Positions 18,245-26,601 of a stretch of DNA of 43,212 bases are shown here, piece after piece. Every line of letters begins with the position of its first letter. Position 1 is the first letter of the stretch. The stretch comes from Akkermansia muciniphila (GTDB lineage Bacteria > Verrucomicrobiota > Verrucomicrobiia > Verrucomicrobiales > Akkermansiaceae), in the NCBI GenBank assembly GCA_945890645.1, contig CAMDCV010000036.1:1-43212 (forward strand), in the 5' to 3' direction. Below the pieces are notes generated by a model. The model searched no databases, had not been told where the DNA came from, and saw nothing but the letters and a program-made list of their open reading frames with translations. The translations under genes and the position numbers were made by a program.

Positions 18245-19161
18245 ACCGCAGACACTCGCTCAAACTATTCGGCACCGGCGCCAGTGCGCTCGCCTTTTCG
18301 CCCGCCACTGGATTCGCGCAAGAAGGGAAGGGAGCTATGAAAAAAATTCCCTCCTCTGGCGAAGAACTTCCTGTGATCGGCATGGGCACGTGGCGCACCT
18401 TCAATGTCGGCAGCGACACAGTATTGCGCGATCGCTGCACAGAAGTGCTAAAAACCTTTTTTGCCCATGGCGGCGGCATGGTGGATAACTCGCCGATGTA
18501 TGGCTCTGCCCGCGAAGTGGTCGGCTACGCACTGAAGAAAACGGGCATCCCCAAGAGCCTTTTCTCCGCTGAGAAAATCTTTACAGAGGATGGCACCGCC
18601 ACTCGCAATCAGACTGCCGAGTCCGCTGGCTTGTGGGGAGTGAAGACCTTCGACCTCATGCAGATCCACAACCTCGTCGCGTGGCAGGAGCACCTCGCCA
18701 CCTTGCGGAAAATGAAAGAAGAGGGCGTGATCCGTTACCTCGGCATCACCACCTCCCACGGGAGGAGGCACGAGGATTTGGAGAAAATCATGAAGAGCGA
18801 GCCGCTCGATTTTGTGCAACTCACCTACAACATCACCCATCGTGAGGTCGAGGAGCGTTTGCTCCCTGTCGCGGCGGAAAAGGGCATCGCCATCATTGCG
18901 AACCGTCCCTTCGATGGTGCCGATCTTTTCAAACTCGTAAAATCGAAGAACGCCAAGCTGCCCGATTATGCGGCGGAGATCGGCTGCGCGACATGGGCCG
19001 CATTTTTCCTCAAGTTCATCGTCTCCCACCCCTCCGTTACCTGCGCCATCCCTGCCACCAGCAAGGTCGCTCACATGCAGGAAAATATGGCCGCCCGCCT
19101 CGGGGTCATGCCGGATGAGGCCACCCGCAAGCGCATGATCGAGACGATTACCAATCTATGA
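18241..19161 (+). CDS. Tat-exported aldo/keto reductase
   Basis: A 306-aa aldo/keto reductase with an N-terminal signal, RRHSLKLFGTGASALAF, of Tat type. The catalytic tetrad is visible as D82 (VDNSPMYG), Y87, K112 (SAEKI) and H143 (QIHN). The distal part that normally grips NADP(H) has AIPATSKVAHMQENMAA. Export of an NADP(H)-using enzyme is unusual, because free cofactor is scarce outside the cytoplasm. It may be loaded with cofactor before Tat transport. It sits between two membrane-protein genes with ATGA overlaps on both sides. Confidence 0.82.
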   Translation: MNRRHSLKLFGTGASALAFSPATGFAQEGKGAMKKIPSSGEELPVIGMGTWRTFNVGSDTVLRDRCTEVLKTFFAHGGGMVDNSPMYGSAREVVGYALKKTGIPKSLFSAEKIFTEDGTATRNQTAESAGLWGVKTFDLMQIHNLVAWQEHLATLRKMKEEGVIRYLGITTSHGRRHEDLEKIMKSEPLDFVQLTYNITHREVEERLLPVAAEKGIAIIANRPFDGADLFKLVKSKNAKLPDYAAEIGCATWAAFFLKFIVSHPSVTCAIPATSKVAHMQENMAARLGVMPDEATRKRMIETITNL

Positions 19162-19832
19162 TCGACAATATCAGCAGCTACTCGATCGAAAATTTCATCC
19201 CCTTCGTCGATGAAGTGTATTTTCGTCTCTTTGAGCGGCATTTCGAAAAATGGTGGCCGTGGCATCCGCTGATGCTCGCGCTCGGGGTAGGGATCCTTGT
19301 CCTCGCGTGGCTGGGGAAAACTCGCGCGCTAGCCGTGGCTCTCGCTGTGCCGCTTGTCTTCTGTGCCGTGACGTTTCATTTCCAACTTTACGCCGAGTTA
19401 ACCCCCTTGGGGAAATACTTCGGCTGGGCCTTTCTCCTGCAGGCTGCGTTTATTTTGCTTTGGGGTTTTGTCGCGAAGCCGTGCGGAAAATTGCGCATCA
19501 ACGTGCCCTCGATTTTCGGAGCCGTGATCGCGTTATTTGGCATCGCCCTCTATCCCTTTCTCGCCCTCGGCGAAGAGCAGAAGATGACGGGTGCTCAATA
19601 CCTTGGCATGTCGCCCGATCCCACCATTTGCTTCGTGCTCGGCATTCTTCTCATGGCCGTGCGGCCCCTTTGGTTTTTCCTACTTTTTCCCATCCCTTTC
19701 CTATGGGCCTTCGCCACGGCAGGAACCCTCGACACCTTTGAAGTGCCCATGGCCATGACGCTGCCTATTATCGCCGCCATCGCGTTAGTTGTAGCGATCG
19801 CGAAAAAATTTCTCTGGGTGAGAGTCTCCTAA
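19158..19832 (+). CDS. DUF6064-like membrane protein
   Basis: A 224-aa protein with about seven membrane spans. The N-terminal stretch IENFIPFVDEVYFRLFERHF, followed by WWPWHPLMLALGVGI, matches the pattern of DUF6064 membrane proteins. It is translationally coupled to the reductase gene through a 4-bp overlap. It ends 14 bp from the convergent clpP stop. Function unknown. Confidence 0.65.
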   Translation: MIDNISSYSIENFIPFVDEVYFRLFERHFEKWWPWHPLMLALGVGILVLAWLGKTRALAVALAVPLVFCAVTFHFQLYAELTPLGKYFGWAFLLQAAFILLWGFVAKPCGKLRINVPSIFGAVIALFGIALYPFLALGEEQKMTGAQYLGMSPDPTICFVLGILLMAVRPLWFFLLFPIPFLWAFATAGTLDTFEVPMAMTLPIIAAIALVVAIAKKFLWVRVS

Positions 19833-19846
19833 TCGTTCGGCTGAGC

Positions 19847-20485
19847 TTACGCTTTCACGTCGGGCAGTTCGCGGCGGGTGAGGACTTTGTCCACGAGGCC
19901 ATAGGCGGTGGATTCCTCAGCAGTCATGTAGTTGTCGCGATCCGAGTCGTGTTCGATCTGCTCGACAGTCTTGCCGGTGTGATGGGCAAGAATGCCATTG
20001 AGGCGTTTTTTCAGATTGAACATGAAGCCGATAGTGCGTTCGACATCGGAGGCCGTGCCGCTCGCGCCACCGGAAACTTGGTGAATCATCACGTGGGAGT
20101 TCGGCAAGCAAAAGCGTTTGCCCTTGGTGCCAGCGGTGAGTAGCACGGAACCCATCGAAGCGCAGATGCCGATGCAATAGGTGTTCACGTCGCAAGTCAT
20201 GAACTGCATGGTGTCGTAGATCGCAAGACCTGCAGTCACGGAGCCGCCGGGGGAGTTGATGTAAATGTGAATGTCTTTTTTCGGGTCCTGCATTTGCAAG
20301 AACAGAAGCTGGGCGATCACGGAATTTGCAACAAAATCATCGATACCAGTGCCGATAAAAATGATGCGGTCCTTGAGCAGGCGTGAATAGATATCGAACG
20401 AGCGCTCACCGCGACCGTCGGACTCGACGACGACTGGCACGTAGTAGCTATTTTTCGGAGCGATGGAAGTGGGAAATTGGTTCAT
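19847..20485 (-). CDS. clpP: ATP-dependent Clp protease proteolytic subunit
   Basis: ClpP is the tetradecameric serine protease that degrades substrates unfolded by ClpX or ClpA. The 212-aa protein has the catalytic triad S110 ([10 protein letters not shown]), H135 (HVMIHQ) and D184 (DSDRDNYM). Spacing between the three residues agrees with E. coli ClpP. The serine motif reads GICASMGS rather than the common GQAASMGA. Its ATG overlaps the tig stop by 2 bp within a shared ATGA. It therefore follows tig directly in a lepA-tig-clpP gene order. clpX is not in the window. Confidence 0.95.
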   Translation of the reverse strand: MNQFPTSIAPKNSYYVPVVVESDGRGERSFDIYSRLLKDRIIFIGTGIDDFVANSVIAQLLFLQMQDPKKDIHIYINSPGGSVTAGLAIYDTMQFMTCDVNTYCIGICASMGSVLLTAGTKGKRFCLPNSHVMIHQVSGGASGTASDVERTIGFMFNLKKRLNGILAHHTGKTVEQIEHDSDRDNYMTAEESTAYGLVDKVLTRRELPDVKA

Positions 20486-21816
20486 GCGTCAGGTGTGGTA
20501 GTTGCGGAAGTTTCCGTGACTGAAGCGTGTTCCAGCAGGAAATCAAGTGCTTTGTTGATCAGCAATGAATTGCGGATGCCGGGGATTTGGCCATTGCGTT
20601 GCAATTCTTTGATGAGCTTTGTCGGCTCTTCTTTGCGGCGTTGGGCGATGGCCATGATGTGCTGGATCATTTCTTGATCGTTGACGACGATGTTTTCCTT
20701 CTCGGCAATCTCTTGCAGGATGAAATTGGTTTTGATGTTGGTGCGCGCTTGGACAGCTGCGGTATCGAGCAAAGCATCACGTTGACTGGTGATTTCTTCG
20801 TCGCTCATGCCCGCCTGTGCGGCACTGCGCACGAGGGTATCGGCCTGACTCTGGGTCTCCGCTTGCAGCAAAGAATCGGGGATTTCAAATTCCACCAATT
20901 GATCGAAGTGTGCGATCAGTTGATTGATTTTCATGTCGTCGATTTCTTTTTGTTTGTTCGACTTCATGCCCTCGATGATGGTGTTTTTAAGATCGTCCAC
21001 AGTTTTTTCCGGGCCCATCAATTTTTCCGCAAAGGCGTCATCAAGATCTGGCAACACTTGCTGCTTCACTTCCTTGAGGTTGACGTGGAAGGTGATGGCT
21101 TTTTCGCGCAACTCCTCGATCGGGAAATCTTCTGGGATGATGATATCGACATCTTTTGTATCCCCCGCATTGAGACCCACAAGTTGTGGTGCGAAGCCAG
21201 GGAGGAATGAATCGTCCTGCATTTTCACCCAGAAACCTTCGCGTCCAGCGAGATAACCTGCGGGGCGGCCGAGTGCTTCTTCGAGGGGCTTGCCCTCGAT
21301 GCTTGAGGTGAAGTCGATGACTGCGAAGTCTTCCATGGCGACCGCGCGGTCTTCGATGGCTGTGAAGTCAGCAAAACGCTGGCGCAGGCCTTCGAGTTGT
21401 TCGGTGATTTGTTCGTCGGTGACCTCGTTGGTGGGAACGCTGACGGCGATCCCTTTATAATCGGGCAAAGTGAAATCGGGCGCCAAGGTGAGCACCGTTT
21501 CGTAACTGAATGAGCCATCGGCGGTGAACGTCAGCTTGTCGGGATTGCCGAAATCGAGCACCTTGACCGCTTCTTTTTTGAGCGACTCTTGAAGAGATTG
21601 ATTGATCAGACGCGATTCAACTTCTTCCTTGATGTCGTTCTGATAGCGTTTTTCGATGACCGCGAGAGGTGCTTTGCCAGGACGGAAGCCGGGGATTTTC
21701 GCTTGTTTGGCATAGGAGGCGAGAATCTTGCTTTTTTCCTCGGCAACAGTGGCGGCGGGGACTTCCACGCGCAGGGTGGCGAGGCATTTTTCTTGGCGTT
21801 CGATCGTAATGTTCAT
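20482..21816 (-). CDS. tig: Trigger factor
   Basis: Trigger factor is the ribosome-bound chaperone and peptidyl-prolyl isomerase that meets nascent chains. The 444-aa product has the ribosome-binding N-terminal domain with the signature [18 protein letters not shown]. An FKBP-type domain follows (about residues 160-240, [11 protein letters not shown] onward). The long helical C-terminal chaperone domain makes up the rest. The usual tig-clpP pairing is kept, with a 4-base ATGA overlap. A TTGACA sequence lies about 60 bp upstream on the coding strand but lacks a good -10. Confidence 0.93.
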   Translation of the reverse strand: MNITIERQEKCLATLRVEVPAATVAEEKSKILASYAKQAKIPGFRPGKAPLAVIEKRYQNDIKEEVESRLINQSLQESLKKEAVKVLDFGNPDKLTFTADGSFSYETVLTLAPDFTLPDYKGIAVSVPTNEVTDEQITEQLEGLRQRFADFTAIEDRAVAMEDFAVIDFTSSIEGKPLEEALGRPAGYLAGREGFWVKMQDDSFLPGFAPQLVGLNAGDTKDVDIIIPEDFPIEELREKAITFHVNLKEVKQQVLPDLDDAFAEKLMGPEKTVDDLKNTIIEGMKSNKQKEIDDMKINQLIAHFDQLVEFEIPDSLLQAETQSQADTLVRSAAQAGMSDEEITSQRDALLDTAAVQARTNIKTNFILQEIAEKENIVVNDQEMIQHIMAIAQRRKEEPTKLIKELQRNGQIPGIRNSLLINKALDFLLEHASVTETSATTTPDA

Positions 21817-21985
21817 GAGTGAAAAGGGTGGGACGAGAGTGGAGGGGCGGGAAACGTGGGGAGTGCGTGACGGCTTGTCAATGGAAAAGGCGGGAATCGG
21901 TGGGAGTGGGGTGTTGAGCTTGAGAACCTGGGAGGCGAGACCCTCCTTCGCCGAGGCTACGGCAGGGCAGGCTGCCTCGCCACGG

Positions 21986-23785
21986 TTAGTCTCCTGTCTT
22001 CAGGACTCGGATGAAGGCGTCTTGGGGGATGTTGACTTTGCCGATGGCCTTCATCTTCTTCTTGCCCTCTTTCTGCTTCTCTAACAATTTCCGCTTGCGG
22101 GAAATGTCGCCGCCGTAGCACTTGGCGGTGACGTTTTTGCCCATCGAGGAAATGCTTTCGCGGGCGACGATCTTGCCGCCGACGGTGGCTTGGATGGCAA
22201 CGACGAAAAGTTGGTTCGGGATGACTTCTTTGAGTCGCAGGGCGAGCGAGCGACCGAAAGATTCCGCTTTGTCGCGGTGGACGATGGTGCTGAAGGCTTC
22301 GACGGGTTCGCCGGCGATCATCATGTCCATCTTGACCATTTTTGCCTCGCGGTAACCGTTGTGTTCGTAGTCCATCGAGCCGTAACCGCGGGTCATCGAT
22401 TTGAGGCGATCGTTGAAATCAACGAGGATTTCGGCAAGAGGCAAAAGGCTGGTGAGCATCACGCGCGATTCATCGATGGTCTCGGTATTGATCACTTCGC
22501 CGCGTTTTTCCATGACCAGCGACATCACATCGCCGATGTATTCGCCGGGGACCATCACGAAGACTTTCACGATGGGTTCGCGCACTTCCTGGATCATTTG
22601 TTGCTCCGGGAACATCGCGGGGTTATCGACGATGAGTTCGTCGCCATTGGTGAGGGAAACTTGATAAATCACCGAGGGATAGGTGGAAATCACGTCCATG
22701 TTGAACTCGCGGCGCAGGCGCTCTTGGATGATTTCCATGTGCAGCAGGCCGAGGAATCCGCAGCGGAAGCCGAAGCCCAGCGCGGTGGAGGACTCGTTCA
22801 TGTAGGTGAACGCGGGGTCGTTGATTTGCAGTTTGCCCATCGCCATTTTCAGGGCCTCGTAGTCTGAGGTATCGATGGGGTAAATGCCCGCGAAGACCAT
22901 CGGCTGGATTTCCTTGTAGCCGGGCAGTGGCTCGGTGCAGCCGCGTTGGGCATCGGTGACGGTGTCGCCGATTTTCACTTCTGCCGCCGACTTCATGTTG
23001 GCGATGATGTAGCCCACATCGCCAGCGACGAGTTGATCAACGGCGGTCATTTTCGGTGTGAAAATGCCGACTTCTTTCACCTCGTAGTTGTTATCGGTGG
23101 CGAAGAGTTTGATTTTCTGACCGCGTTTCACCGAGCCGGAAAAAACGCGCACATAGGAAACGACACCGCGGTAGGTATCGTAGAGCGAGTCGAACACCGA
23201 GCAGCGCAGGAGCTTATCGGGGTTCTCTGTCGGATGAGGAACGCGTTCGACGATGGCTTCGAGAATATCAGTGATGCCGATACCATTTTTCGCCGAAGCG
23301 GGAATGGCATCTTCGGCGGGGATGGCGAGGATGTCTTCGAGCTGCTTGCGGCATTTTGGGATATCGGCGGCGGGGAGGTCGATCTTGTTAAGAATCGGGA
23401 TGATGGTGAGATTTTGCAGCAGCGCGAGGTGAAGATTTGCGACGGTCTGGGCTTCGACGCCTTGGGCGGCATCGACCATCAACACCGCGCCTTCGCAGGC
23501 GGCAAGGGCGCGCGAGACTTCGTAGGTGAAGTCCACGTGGCCGGGGGTGTCGATGAGATTGAGTTTGTAGGTTTGGCCATTTTTCGCTTTGTAGGCCATG
23601 GTGACCGGGTGCGATTTGATGGTGATGCCTTTTTCGCGTTCGAGGTCCATCGAATCGAGCAATTGGTCCTGTTTTTCCCGATGCGTGATGGTATCGGTGG
23701 ACTCAAGGAGGCGGTCAGAAAGCGTAGTTTTACCGTGATCGATGTGAGCGATGATCGAGAAATTTCTGGTGAATTCAATGGACAT
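21986..23785 (-). CDS. lepA: Elongation factor 4 (LepA)
   Basis: LepA/EF4 is a ribosome-associated GTPase implicated in back-translocation and 30S biogenesis. The 599-aa protein begins MSIEFTRNFSIIAHIDHGKT with a canonical P-loop. It has switch II DTPGHVDF, NKIDLP as G4, and the EF4-specific C-terminal domain with AKCYGGDISRKRKLLEKQK. I start at 23785 rather than at the open-frame limit 23926, because the extra N-terminal residues run into the repeat copy at 23818. tig follows 169 bp downstream on the same strand. The region just upstream is the copy adjacent to lepA of a 77-bp direct repeat. Confidence 0.95.
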   Translation of the reverse strand: MSIEFTRNFSIIAHIDHGKTTLSDRLLESTDTITHREKQDQLLDSMDLEREKGITIKSHPVTMAYKAKNGQTYKLNLIDTPGHVDFTYEVSRALAACEGAVLMVDAAQGVEAQTVANLHLALLQNLTIIPILNKIDLPAADIPKCRKQLEDILAIPAEDAIPASAKNGIGITDILEAIVERVPHPTENPDKLLRCSVFDSLYDTYRGVVSYVRVFSGSVKRGQKIKLFATDNNYEVKEVGIFTPKMTAVDQLVAGDVGYIIANMKSAAEVKIGDTVTDAQRGCTEPLPGYKEIQPMVFAGIYPIDTSDYEALKMAMGKLQINDPAFTYMNESSTALGFGFRCGFLGLLHMEIIQERLRREFNMDVISTYPSVIYQVSLTNGDELIVDNPAMFPEQQMIQEVREPIVKVFVMVPGEYIGDVMSLVMEKRGEVINTETIDESRVMLTSLLPLAEILVDFNDRLKSMTRGYGSMDYEHNGYREAKMVKMDMMIAGEPVEAFSTIVHRDKAESFGRSLALRLKEVIPNQLFVVAIQATVGGKIVARESISSMGKNVTAKCYGGDISRKRKLLEKQKEGKKKMKAIGKVNIPQDAFIRVLKTGD

Positions 23786-23817
23786 GGCGAGGCGATGAAC
23801 GGGTGGGCAGGGGAGGC

Positions 23818-23894
23818 GCGGAGATAGAAAGCATGAAACGGGGGCTTGGTCTATATAAAATCCTTGGTGAAAAGCAGGTATTTGCGCACGAAAG
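23818..23894. repeat. 77-bp direct repeat, copy 1 (lepA side)
   Basis: This 77-bp sequence starts GCGGAGATAG and ends GAAAG. It recurs at 24904-24980 with a single difference (C versus T near the right end). It lies 32 bp upstream of the lepA start, so it probably holds the original lepA upstream region; on the lepA strand it contains TATATAG. The two copies bracket a PIN-type toxin-antitoxin module. Confidence 0.9.
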
Positions 23895-23902
23895 AGGCTT
23901 TG

Positions 23903-23990
23903 AACCACAGATTGCACAGATTTCACGAATTAAGAAACCATGGCAGTTCTATAATTCCAAAAATCTGCGCAATCTGTGTAATCTGTGGTT
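23903..23990. repeat. Long inverted repeat with AACCACAGATT arms
   Basis: The left arm (AACCACAGATTGCACAGATT from 23903) is the near-complement of the right arm, which ends ATCTGTGGTT at 23990. The arms can form an imperfect hairpin. Similar AACCACAGATT-type palindromes occur between genes in other bacteria. The element begins 8 bp after the direct repeat. Confidence 0.7.
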
Positions 23991-24034
23991 GAACGTCAAT
24001 TTTCGGTTGATGAGGGCTAATACAAAACCGGCGC

Positions 24035-24154
24035 TATGATATGTCGCGCATGGCAGGGGTCTGGCTGGATATTTCGAACAGAAAGGTCCCAGAGGGTTTC
24101 GGGCCCATGTTCTGGAGAATAATGATTGCAGATAGAATCTGATGTCATATCATA
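24035..24154. promoter_or_regulatory. Paired TATGATATG / CATATCATA elements
   Basis: TATGATATG at 24035-24043 has its exact complement CATATCATA at 24146-24154, about 50 bp before the toxin start. They could be operator half-sites for autoregulation of the toxin-antitoxin pair or an inverted-repeat trace of insertion. The rest of 23991-24204 holds no gene that I can support. Confidence 0.3.
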
Positions 24155-24204
24155 AACACCTGAGCGTATTAGCTTTTCTAGGCAGAAATTAATCATCACC
24201 CACG

Positions 24205-24681
24205 ATGGCAACTGCATACATCGAGACTACGATTCCAAGCCTCTACACCGCGCGGCCTGCGCAAAGACTTGTCGAAGCTGCTCGCCAGAATCTGACACGA
24301 ATTTGGTGGGATCAGCATCGACATGAGTTCGATCTCTATTGCTCGCAAACCGTATTGGATGAGTGCGCGGAAGGTGATGCCGAGATGGCGATTATGCGCA
24401 CGGAACTGTTGGCTGGCATTCCACTTTTGGAGCTCACCAACGATGTGGTTTCGATTGCCCAGATGCTTTTGACAAAACAGATCATTCCCGCGAAAGCTGC
24501 AGATGATGCCATCCATATTGCTGTGGCTTCGGTTCATAGCATCGATTATTTGGTGACATGGAACTGTAAGCATCTCGCCAACCCACGAAACTGGAGGCGA
24601 ATTTCGGATTGTGTTGCGGGATTCGGTTTCCGTGCTACAGTAATCTGCACCCCAGAAGATTTAATCGGAGATGATAATTGA
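24205..24681 (+). CDS. PIN-domain (VapC-like) toxin
   Basis: A 158-aa PIN-domain protein, probably the endoribonuclease toxin of a type II toxin-antitoxin pair. It begins MATAYIETTIPSLYTARP, the usual start of this subgroup, with Glu (E7) in place of the first PIN Asp. Other acidic residues lie at E53 (VLDECAEGD) and D100/D101 (AADDAIHIAVA). The stretch DYLVTWNCKHLANP is typical of the subgroup. The presumed antitoxin gene overlaps its 3' end. The toxin-first order is normal for this subgroup. The whole module sits between 77-bp direct repeats upstream of lepA. Confidence 0.82.
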   Translation: MATAYIETTIPSLYTARPAQRLVEAARQNLTRIWWDQHRHEFDLYCSQTVLDECAEGDAEMAIMRTELLAGIPLLELTNDVVSIAQMLLTKQIIPAKAADDAIHIAVASVHSIDYLVTWNCKHLANPRNWRRISDCVAGFGFRATVICTPEDLIGDDN

Positions 24682-24913
24682 CCACCAAATGACTGTTGTC
24701 GAGGAAGTGCGCTCCTTCAAGGAGGCGGTCGCCGCCAAACACGGTTTCGATGTAGCACGAATCGTACATGCAGCTCGTCAGCGACAAGAGGCGTCCGGCC
24801 GGCGGATCATTCGACAAGGGGAACTAACCAGCGCCGGTCAACTCGCTACCCTCCCTGAGTCGAAGTCGGAGGGTGAAGACTATCCTCAATCTGAATCGGA
24901 GTTGCGGAGATAG
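24671..24913 (+). CDS. Small antitoxin-like partner of the PIN protein
   Basis: An 80-aa protein containing TVVEEVRSFKEAVAAKHGFD. This resembles the short VEEVR...YD partner ORFs that follow PIN genes and are taken to be their antitoxins. ATG 24671 overlaps the toxin by 11 bp and has GGAG directly before it. ATG 24689 is an alternative. The last codons and the TAG stop lie inside copy 2 of the direct repeat, so the C-terminus may have been reshaped at insertion. Confidence 0.65.
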   Translation: MIIDHQMTVVEEVRSFKEAVAAKHGFDVARIVHAARQRQEASGRRIIRQGELTSAGQLATLPESKSEGEDYPQSESELRR

Positions 24914-24980
24914 AAAGCATGAAACGGGGGCTTGGTCTATATAAAATCCTTGGTGAAAAGCAGGTATTTGCGCATGAAAG
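24904..24980. repeat. 77-bp direct repeat, copy 2 (distal)
   Basis: This is the second copy of the sequence at 23818-23894, with the same orientation and 76 of 77 positions identical. The period is 1086 bp. It overlaps the end of the antitoxin-like gene. Flanking sequences differ completely on both sides of the repeat, so the repeat boundaries are sharp. Confidence 0.9.
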
Positions 24981-25005
24981 CGGTATTCGGTTTGAAGAAT
25001 TTAAT

Positions 25006-25100
25006 CCACTGATACACTGAGAACCACTAAGTTCACTGAATAAAAGGCAAAAGAAATCAGAAATTAATGATTAATGCCTTCCCACCAGTGTTTTCAGTGG
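25006..25100. repeat. Imperfect inverted repeat, CCACTGATACACTG-type arms
   Basis: The arms at 25006-25019 and 25086-25100 are nearly complementary, separated by about 66 bp. The layout resembles the AACCACAGATT element near copy 1: both lie just beyond the same side of a repeat copy. Confidence 0.5.
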
Positions 25101-25272
25101 GCTTAAGTTTGTCAGTTGTTCGAGGCATGAATCTGCAACCCAATTTCCGAGCACCACCTTGCGATATCTGTTAGAGAAACGAATCACGACTATTTCATGT
25201 TCCAAGAAGTCAGCACATCCAAAATGATCGGAAAAAGCTTTGATTTTTAAAGGTTTGAGAGGTTTTAGAAAA

Positions 25273-25301
25273 TTGCCTTTTCATCATTTTTCTGTTTGAT
25301 A
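25273..25301 (+). promoter_or_regulatory. Possible sigma70-type promoter
   Basis: TTGCCT (25273-25278) and TTGATA (25296-25301) are spaced 17 bp apart in an AT-rich stretch, 39 bp before the ATG of the Tat-exported protein. The match to consensus is moderate. Confidence 0.35.
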
Positions 25302-25340
25302 TCATCTGCAAGGTAACTAAATAACTGTTAGCTCAAGAAA

Positions 25341-25952
25341 ATGAACAGACGCCGCTTTCTAGGACTCTTTTCGGCGACTACGGCCGCAGCCCTCGCAAGG
25401 GTTCCTGGTATGATGACCCAACAAGACTCGTGGGTCATCAGCCAAGTTCTCGGAGTTCGCTTCAAAGTTCCTCGGTCATGGGACTTCTTGTCGAGCGAGC
25501 GGCTCTTGCTGGTCGGTTCCGAGCAGGTTCTTTATGATGACGGGATTTCGCCTACACCGTTCTTCGGTTACACCAAGTATCCTGAGCCAACGCCGAGGAT
25601 GAATCCAAGTATTGGGATCTTTCTGGATCGTCACGATGAGTGGATGGGAGAGGACTCTGAAGATTTTGCAGTTAAGAATGCAGCGTTCTACGCCACTCAG
25701 GTTGAGAATGCCTTGATTGAGGCAGCGGGCGAAAAGGTTCTAATCGACGGTCACCATTGGACTCGAACTGTGATTGCCTTCGACTTTCACGGTCAAGACG
25801 GCTTTTTTGAGCGAGTTCGAATGCTGACGATGACAACATTTACAGAAGAGCATGTCTTGCTGCTAAACCTTACTGACTCTTTTTCAGGTGCAGAGAAGGC
25901 TCAAGAGGAGTTTCTGGCCTTGCAGAGCAGTATCCAGCATCGAAAGAGCTAA
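25341..25952 (+). CDS. Tat-exported protein of unknown function
   Basis: A 203-aa protein with a twin-arginine signal, RRRFLGLFSATTAAALARVPG. The mature part begins SWVISQVLGVRFKVPRSWDF, a pattern seen in small secreted proteins that handle surfactant-like or PsbP-like folds, but I cannot assign a family. No cysteine cluster or catalytic motif is visible. It is the only non-toxin gene in the lepA-tal island. It lies between the two toxin-antitoxin modules and could be ancestral to this spot or part of the acquired DNA. Confidence 0.6.
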   Translation: MNRRRFLGLFSATTAAALARVPGMMTQQDSWVISQVLGVRFKVPRSWDFLSSERLLLVGSEQVLYDDGISPTPFFGYTKYPEPTPRMNPSIGIFLDRHDEWMGEDSEDFAVKNAAFYATQVENALIEAAGEKVLIDGHHWTRTVIAFDFHGQDGFFERVRMLTMTTFTEEHVLLLNLTDSFSGAEKAQEEFLALQSSIQHRKS

Positions 25953-26065
25953 CAAGACGTCACTCCTAACGCCTGACCCGCCTCCAATTCCAGCCGTCAT
26001 GACAGCTACCACCTCAACCCCGTGTTCGACACTCGCCCCCGGTCAGGCGTAGGAGGACTCGACGT

Positions 26066-26099
26066 AAAAAAATCCGGCACGGAATCAACCGCGCCGGAT
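26066..26099 (-). terminator. Duplicated tal terminator
   Basis: On the minus strand ATCCGGC pairs with GCCGGAT (26072-26078 and 26093-26099) and is followed by a T-tract. It is a copy of the functional tal terminator at 26915-26949 with a shorter tract. Here it would terminate leftward transcription. Confidence 0.7.
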
Positions 26100-26120
26100 G
26101 GATGAGAGAGTTCGCCGTGC

Positions 26121-26302
26121 TTACAGCATCGAAGCCACGAGTTTCTCCAGCTTGATGATGTCGGCGGAGAACTTGCGGATGCCATCGGCGGTTTTTTCGA
26201 CGGCCATGGCGTCTTCGTTGTAGAGGAAGCGGAAGGCTTTTTCGTCGAGCGTAATTTTTTCGGCAGGGTCTTGCGCGGCTTCGGCGGGATCGAGGCGGCG
26301 GG
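26121..26302 (-). pseudogene. tal: Transaldolase C-terminal fragment
   Basis: A 60-codon piece of tal ending in the same [10 protein letters not shown]-stop as the intact gene. It has two amino-acid differences (DPAEKI versus DPTEKV) and otherwise mostly synonymous changes. There is no upstream part and no start. The mostly synonymous divergence suggests that it came from the tal gene of a related strain rather than from a recent local duplication. Confidence 0.85.
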
Positions 26303-26323
26303 GCGCAACCGGTATTCGGTGCG

Positions 26324-26355
26324 AAGTGCATTTCGGAATCGGGAAAAATACACTT
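26324..26355. promoter_or_regulatory. Inverted repeat AAGTGCATTT / AAATACACTT
   Basis: The arms at 26324-26333 and 26346-26355 are complementary except for one position. They lie 34-65 bp before the antitoxin start. This is a good place for an operator bound by the antitoxin or the toxin-antitoxin complex. Confidence 0.45.
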
Positions 26356-26388
26356 TGCAATGCCCCCTAATCCAAGTATCCTTATTGC

Positions 26389-26601
26389 ATGGCAACGCTG
26401 ATAGAACTTGAGGAGCAAGTGCTACAACTACCGGAAGATCAACGCGCTTTTCTTGCTGCACAGTTACTCGAATCTCTCCCTGCGATGCTTCATGACGATG
26501 ATGCTGGCGTGGCAGAGGCCATGCGTAGGGATGCAGAGCTTGATCGCGATCCTAGTTCAGGGATGTCGCTGGATGAATTTAAAAAATCCTTTGGTCGCTG
26601 A
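26389..26601 (+). CDS. Addiction-module antitoxin
   Basis: A 70-aa protein that matches the pattern of the putative addiction-module component family (TIGR02574-like). It has LIELEEQVLQLPEDQRAFLA, then AQLLESLP, and an acidic C-terminus ending SLDEFKKSFGR. It likely neutralises the downstream ParE/RelE-like toxin. The stop and the toxin start share one base (TGATG), a normal coupling for such pairs. The module is flanked by two copies of the tal 3' end. Confidence 0.8.
   Translation: MATLIELEEQVLQLPEDQRAFLAAQLLESLPAMLHDDDAGVAEAMRRDAELDRDPSSGMSLDEFKKSFGR

Larger units (their letters stand above)
24981..25340. other. Intergenic with an imperfect inverted repeat
   Basis: No gene is supported here. 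CCACTGATACACTG (25006-25019) is nearly complementary to CAGTGTTTTCAGTGG (25086-25100), which gives a second palindromic element in the island. The rest is AT-rich. It carries a plausible sigma70-type promoter at 25273-25301 for the next gene. Confidence 0.55.
26066..26302. repeat. Direct repeat of tal 3' end, distal copy
   Basis: This stretch matches 26916-27152 at a constant offset of 850 bp, at roughly 93% identity by eye. It spans the terminator, the short stretch between stop and terminator (the most diverged part), and the last ~60 codons of tal. Together with the copy in tal it brackets the ParE/RelE-type module. Confidence 0.9.
25953..26388. other. Intergenic containing the duplicated tal end
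   Basis: After the Tat-protein stop there are about 110 bp without features. The duplicate of the tal 3' end follows at 26066-26302, and then an 86-bp promoter region for the second toxin-antitoxin module. No intact gene lies here. Confidence 0.6.

Noticed and set aside
21853-21881. Sigma70 promoter for tig (TTGACA on the minus strand)
   Set aside because: The -35 is perfect but the hexamer 17 bp downstream is CACGTT, so I do not call it.
22946-23827. Open frame of 293 codons on the plus strand opposite lepA
   Set aside because: It is fully antisense to the conserved lepA coding region, with no recognisable motifs.
23786-23926. 47-residue N-terminal extension of LepA
   Set aside because: LepA homology starts exactly at MSIEF; the extension is translated repeat sequence.
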